A stretch of 64,000 bases of DNA from the NCBI RefSeq assembly GCF_026914265.1, contig NC_069124.1:8644213-8708212 (forward strand), read 5' to 3'. The position numbers and the translations under genes were made by a program. Source of the stretch: Mya arenaria. Lineage: Eukaryota > Mollusca > Bivalvia > Myida > Myidae. Below the pieces are notes generated by a model that had not been told where the DNA came from, ran no database searches, and was given only the letters and a program-made list of their open reading frames with translations. Of the stretch, positions 58,470 to 64,000 are shown in pieces. How positions within the stretch are numbered: the first letter of the stretch is position 1; the number at the start of each line of letters is the position of its first letter.

Positions 58470-60940
58470 TATGTATTATCTATCTATATATTTATAAAGC
58501 AGAAAGACAAAAGAGCGGAAAATCAGTACCACTGCTATTCAGAAGTTCTATAGACCAGTCAATCCAACTGCTGTGTTTGTATGCACGAGTGTCCAATACA
58601 ACTATCGGCGCTCTCGTTTTGTAAATGATGATTGGTAATATACGGGATTCTTCAGATGGACATATGAGTGGTTTTAGCTTAGTATATTACTAATAATATT
58701 TGTTATTATAAGCGTGTTGCCTTTTCTTATAATAATTAGGTCTTTGTTGTATTTGTTTTCACCTGTATGGATTATAAAGGTATTGTGTCAACAGCATTCT
58801 AAAGGGATAATCCTCAAGGTAGGAACACTTTTCTCAAATATAAACTTAAAATTTCCAAAATACTATAAATTTTCATAATATTAATAAATTTTACATAAAA
58901 GTACATATTTAAAAATATTTAATACGTGTTGTATTGTTGCGTCGTCGCTCTTGTATGGTGTTGTCTGGCCTTCTACTAAAACTGAATACTTAAATGTTTC
59001 AAAATATCAATAATGTAACTAATTCCACAAAAGATGTGTGCTTGATGGTCGGACAGTTTATATGAAACACGTACATTAGTTTTACCATATTTGCTCCTTT
59101 GACAGCTTTTTAAAACAAAATTAAAAATCAGCTTTTCTGAGTCTAAGTCTCAAATTCAGACTCAGGACGCTAGTGAATACGGGGACTGGGCTTGTACGAT
59201 CTTAATAAATAGTAATATTACTACTATTAATCAAAATCCCATTCCAACTGCTTGGATTGATTTGTAGCTTTATTACAGATGTATTGGTAACAAAGTTTAA
59301 AAGTCAATTGTATGTATACGATCAAAAACCATGCGCATCGATCTTGAGTATGAAGAGGTTAGCAGGTTATGAAATGAATGACATTTTGAATTAAACTAAT
59401 CCAGCAGTAAAGATATGAAATATGCTTATTATGACAATTGCGTTTTAAAAAAATAAATACTGCAAATCTAAATTTTAATTGTTCACATACAAGTCAAATG
59501 GCAAATGAGTTTCTGACGTGATGAATAAAAACAGAACTAACAAAGATTTAAATCTTTACTAAGAACCCTACATTTATATTTTTATAACTTTATTTAGGTC
59601 GACACTTGAACGGTTTATTTGATTGGGTTCCTATATTATGTTAATTAATGTGTAAATATATATAACTATTTAAATGTAACTGATAATGGAACACTGTTTA
59701 CAAATATGATAGGACCATTAGCACCGTTCTATTGCAACCATGTATTGAGTCCATCTGAAATGAGTGCATTAACAGAATATTCTGATAAAGATTAAGTTGA
59801 TTAAGTGTTGTACTTCAAATTGTGTTATGTAAATATGAACACAAAAAATTACCTCAGGTCCCAATGTCTAGCTTGTTCTATTATTTTACATTAGACGTGT
59901 GCAGTAAAGTCTTCCAACTAAAGTAAAATACGATTTGACTGGAATAAGATTGAACATACTTACTGGCGTTCACTATGTTAAAGTAATAAAAAAAACATAG
60001 ATCATTTAATTGTTTCAAGGTTTAGCGTCAGATTTCAGAATCCTACCTTAAGACGAGAATGAGCATTTAAATTTATCCTTAATTCAACCGGATATATTAC
60101 CTTGTGTGGCATTTTAATAATTATTAGGGGAGGGAACTATTTCTCACTGAAGTAGGTTCAAACTATTCGCCCTTCTTCATTTGGCGCTTTCCGTACTCGT
60201 GCTTTAGTTTTACTGCGGTTCGGACGTTTCTTTTGATATCATTTTCAGTCTGGCAGCCAATTATTTTGGCAAAATCAGATATATATTTCGAAAATTTATT
60301 TTTATGTGTTCCTAATAATTATACAACAGGCGTACGCAATGTGTTAGATCTAAAACAATACTAAGTGACACATTAACGTCAAAGTATTGCAAAATGTTTT
60401 GTATGGTTTATGGTATACACCAGTATTTGTTTCATATCAATTATTCATATATCTTCATCATTCATATATTGTAAACTTAAAATATGTTTTAGTTGCGATG
60501 GCCAAAAAACTACCTGCCATGTGACACTGACCTCAGATTATATATATGGCATTGCCTTACTCCACAAGTTAACATAAAGTAAGAAAAAAATAAAACAGTT
60601 TTCGCAATAACATTACTAAAATATCTCTTTCATAGATGTGGTATTTAACCATTTTTGGGAAAGGAGCTCTTCCAAACAATGTACAGAATGTGAACACGTT
60701 GCATCATAACCTAATAAAGTGTTTCTGCATTGCACAGTCTGCATTATTATTCGCCTAGTCTAATGAAAATTACCTGCCATGTTGTTGGCGGAATTTCGGA
60801 TTAAATGTCATCGTCAATGCCAATATAAGACTTCTATGATCCAATTGTACTGTCTGGCGTCTGAGTCTGTGTTATGATATATCGCCAGACGTGATTTCTA
60901 TCATTTAAGCAACCTTAATTAAATAGAAGGTGTCAACATT
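58470..60940. other. AT-rich intergenic DNA, nothing recognised
   Basis: No open frame, tandem repeat or known element stands out. Confidence 0.4.
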
Positions 60941-60954
60941 TCAGTTTGTTGAGA

Positions 60955-61194
60955 TTAGTTGGTTGTCAGCGGTTTACTATGACACGAATCAGGGACTAAT
61001 TGATCTTGAATTCCCTTGTAAAATACGAAATGTAAAACACAACTACAAGGCTTTTCATCATTAGGAACTATCGAATAGAGAAAAAAATCTGAAACAGTTG
61101 TAAAATTGTCCTCGATAATTTTCAATGTATTAGCTTCTTGGAATTGCACTGAGGCATAAAGGTACATTATCAAAACCAACAATCGAAAATTCAT
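60955..61194 (-). CDS. Possible small secreted protein or first exon, 79 codons
   Basis: Starts at a true ATG. The first 20 residues (MNFRLLVLIMYLYASVQFQE) look like a signal peptide: one Arg, an LLVLIMYLYA core and a polar end. Then comes a short hydrophilic part with a CSC motif. No family recognised, no neighbours to support it; it could equally be a chance frame in AT-rich DNA. Confidence 0.25.
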   Translation of the reverse strand: MNFRLLVLIMYLYASVQFQEANTLKIIEDNFTTVSDFFLYSIVPNDEKPCSCVLHFVFYKGIQDQLVPDSCHSKPLTTN

Positions 61195-61739
61195 TGTGTT
61201 CGACTCATAACTTGACCAGAGGTAATAGACCTACTTAACCTTTTTTTGCCTATGTACCATCGCTATTATGGACTTGATATATTAATCTGATTCATTACTT
61301 AGCTACTGTCATTTGAAACAGCTGGTGGTAGTCTGGGGACGTTGTCACATTGAACATTATTCTTGTATAATGGGTTATACAAACGGGTCTATGGGGCGTC
61401 TAGCTCATCATTAAAAATCAATTTCTATTTGCCATGGTCAACACGTAGTTCCTTATTTTACGGCCTTCGAGATCACTTGGACTTAGCCTTTGAAATGAAC
61501 TGTCAACTAACAAAACCTGAAATGAGAATATGTCACTTGTTTACATTGAAATGTATATCATTTATGTATCACTGTATAAGTTCCATACCTACACCAAAGA
61601 CTGTGATTCCGATATGTTTATGAGCTTATCTTGATTTTCTACAGTCTAATATTAATCTTTTTTGCTGCGTTCAACTTAATATGGGAACTTACCAGAGAGT
61701 TTGAGACGGTTCTTGGGGCGTTGGCACAGTTCTCTTTTC

Positions 61740-62935
61740 ACTGACCAATTAACAGGCTTACGTATCTGATACATTTAGCTGGTGTCACAGGCGTTGACAC
61801 TGTTTCTCCTTCCATTGCCGTCAATAAACAGGCTTCCGTATCTGATACATTGAGCCGAGGCCACAGGCGTTGACACTCTTTCTCATTCCATTGCAATCAA
61901 TAAACAAGCATGCGTATCTGATACGTTGAGCCGATGTTACAGGCTTTGACACTGTTTCCCCTTCCACTGCCATCAATAAACAAGCTTGCGTATCTGATAC
62001 ACTGAGCTGACCCCACAGGCGTTGACACTGTTTCTCATGCCATTGCTATCAATAAACAGGCTTGCGTATCTGATACATTGAGCCGGTGTTACAGGCTTGG
62101 ACACTGTTTCTCCTTCCATTGCCATCAATAAACAGGCTTCCGTATCTGATACATTGAGCCGGTGTTACAGGCTTGGACACTGTTTCCCCTTCCATTGCCA
62201 TCAATAAACAGGCTTCCGTATCTGATACATTGAGCCGGTGTTACAGGCTTGGACACTGTTTCTCCTTCCATTGCCACTGTTTCTCCATCCATTGCCATCA
62301 ATAAACAGGCTTCCGTATCTGATACATTGAGCCGGTGTTACAGGCTCGGACACTGTTTCTCCTTCCATTGCCATCAATAAACAGGCTTCCGTGTTACAGG
62401 CTTGGACACTGTTTCTCCTTCCATTGCCATCAATAAACAGGCTTCCGTATCTGATACATTGAGCCGGTGTTACAGGCTTGGACACTGTTTCCCCTTCCAT
62501 TACCATCAATAAACATACTTGTGTATCTGATACATTTAGCCGGTGTTACAGGCGTTGGCACTGTTTCTCCTTCCACTGCCATCAATAAACAGGCTTCCGT
62601 ATCTGATACATTTAGCCGACACCACAGGCGTTGACACAGTTTCTCCTTCCTTTGCCATCAATAAACAAGCTTGCGTATCTGATACATTGAGCCGGTGTTA
62701 CAGGCTTGGACACTGTTTTCCCTTTCATTGCCATCAATAAACAAGCTTGCGTATCTGATAAACTGAGCTGACCCCACAGGCGTTGACACTGTGTCTCATT
62801 CCATTGCCATCAATAAACAAGCTTGCGTATCTGATACATTGAGCCGGTGTTACAGGCTTGGACACTGTTTCCCCTTCCAATGCCACCAAAAAACAGGCTA
62901 GCGTATCTGATACATTGAGCCGGTGTGTCTCTAAT
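61740..62935 (+). repeat. 76-bp tandem array, about 15-16 copies
   Basis: Unit: caggcttgcgtatctgatac, attgagccggtgttacaggc, ttggacactgtttctccttc, cattgccatcaataaa. Most copies are 85-98% alike; one unit around 62270-62300 and another at 62380-62400 are truncated. The 102-codon minus frame through it is a repeat artefact. Confidence 0.95.
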
Positions 62936-62939
62936 ACCT

Positions 62940-63395
62940 TTTAATATTTACACCTCAACTTCCATTCTATAAATGAACTGCCTTTCGGCAATTGTGTTTA
63001 TCAATCGATGAACGCAACATCTTCGGATATGCTCGGATCGCAATTCATCGCATAACAATATACATGTAAACTATTGATCTTTTTATTGTTTATATTGTGT
63101 CAGAATGTCCCGTAAATTATAAATCAACAGTTTAGAAAGTGTTAATTTATTATATTTTAAATGTGTTGTTGCCAAAAGTGTTTCAATTTTACGTTTAAAA
63201 GTGATTTTAAGTGGTTGATCTTTTCCCGCGTTATTGTGACGTCATTTGAAAAAAAATTCCGGTTACGGTCGGGTCGTTCTATTTACAGAATGGGTAAGAA
63301 AGGATTAATGAATGGTTTTCTTAAATGAAATGAATTCTTTTTTAACAATTCTTGAATAAAATAATGATTTATTGGTGTAAATATAAGGAATGAAT
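62940..63395. other. AT-rich DNA, nothing recognised
   Basis: No repeat or frame of note. Confidence 0.4.
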
Positions 63396-63399
63396 TGCG

Positions 63400-63830
63400 G
63401 GGTTGATGTCATTATCGGGGATATGATCGCAATTGGGCTAGTCAAATTACGCGTTGAGTCCTTCGGACTTCACACACTTTGACCAGCCCAATGGCGTTCA
63501 TACCCCGATTGATAATATCTGTCATGTGTTCCCGTTCCGGATAGAAAAACCCGACCCGAGGGCACCTGCGTTGCCAGGTAACGAGGCTTGCCGAGTTACC
63601 GGCCACGCAGCGTGCCCGAGGGTCGGATTTTTCTATCCGGAACGGACACACATGATAGATATTTTTTCTAGCATACATAAATTACATTTTTTATGGAGAA
63701 AATACATAAAAAAGCGCATTTTTGTACGTATCACCAAAATGCGCGTGCGATGATGTTTACTGACGTCATGACGCGCAGTAATTTGAATTCACTGCATACG
63801 TCAAGAAGTTCTTTCAGTATCACGTCTTTT
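63400..63830. mobile_element. Composite palindromic element with two hairpins
   Basis: Hairpin 1, about 63408-63515: ATTATCGGGGATATGATC and AATTGGGCTAG mirrored by CTTTGACCAGCCCAAT and TACCCCGATTGATAAT around GAGTCCTTCGGACTT. Hairpin 2, about 63519-63662: CATGTGTTCCCGTTCCGGAT and AGAAAAACCCGACCCGAGGG mirrored by CCCGAGGGTCGGATTTTTCT and ATCCGGAACGGACACACATG. A tail CGTGCGATGATGTTTACTGA follows. Both strands are open through the hairpins, by symmetry only. A degenerate copy is at 46010-46330. Confidence 0.75.
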
Positions 63831-64000
63831 AAGGGTTATTTTATTTTTATTTTTTTTAAGTATATTTTGTAAAGTTAAAGTTAATGGAACTTATCTATTT
63901 AAATCTCATAATTATGATTAAATAAAGTGTATTATAAAAGAAATTGAAATTATTACGTCACAGCGCGTGACTCATCTGGCATGGGGGATGCCAGATGGAG

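Noticed and set aside
62201..62509. 102-codon minus frame with repeated GETVSKPVTPAQCIRYG
   Set aside because: Runs through the 76-bp tandem array; repeat length plus truncated units keep it open by chance.

Overview
The window is animal nuclear DNA: AT-rich, intron-rich and full of dispersed and tandem repeats. The mix of repeats suggests a mollusc, probably a bivalve: Helentron-like elements with central tandem arrays, tRNA-derived SINEs, PIF/Harbinger, a 2A-bearing APE-type LINE, and many minisatellites. That assignment is inference; no ribosomal or mitochondrial marker is present.

One host gene dominates. It lies on the minus strand from 44439 (ATG) to 6810 (TAA) and encodes a xanthine dehydrogenase/aldehyde oxidase family molybdo-flavoenzyme. 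I could assemble 34 coding exons by hand. Their splice phases agree throughout, giving a 3843-nt reading frame (1280 residues) without stop or frameshift. Both 2Fe-2S clusters, the FAD domain and the molybdopterin domain are present. The substrate pocket is unlike classical XDH: the equivalents of bovine Gln767, Glu802, Phe914 and Glu1261 are kept, but Arg880 is Asn, Phe1009 is His, and the FFxGYR segment of the FAD/NAD region is missing.

The introns are a museum of mobile DNA. Intron 17 carries a complete PIF/Harbinger transposon (20394-26252) with matching termini, a TTAA flank on both sides, a MADF/Myb-like gene and a three-exon DDE nuclease with all catalytic residues. A smaller element and a tRNA-like SINE are nested in it. 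Intron 7 holds a LINE remnant whose ORF starts with a 2A-like motif. Introns 13 and 30 hold two copies of one Helentron-like element whose central array is loaded with TGACCTTGA motifs. Intron 15 contains a 1.7-kb inverted repeat built of a GC-rich 9-mer array. Intron 20 holds a roughly 60-bp minisatellite that grew out of the 3' end of exon 20 and carries its 5' splice site over and over. Intron 16 has a 960-bp polypyrimidine tract (purine on the transcript strand).

Upstream of the gene (44440-64000) I see no convincing protein gene. This side is mostly satellite-like: a 5-kb GT-rich minisatellite (46504-51490), a 3.2-kb almost C-free GA-rich minisatellite (52370-55570), a GAGT microsatellite (58070-58460), a 76-bp tandem array (61740-62935), palindromic composite elements (about 46010-46330 and 63400-63830) and a SINE (45110-45400). 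Downstream of the gene (1-6809) is AT-rich sequence with one small minisatellite at 900-1290. Long open frames in the arrays come from stop-poor repeat units and are not called as genes.
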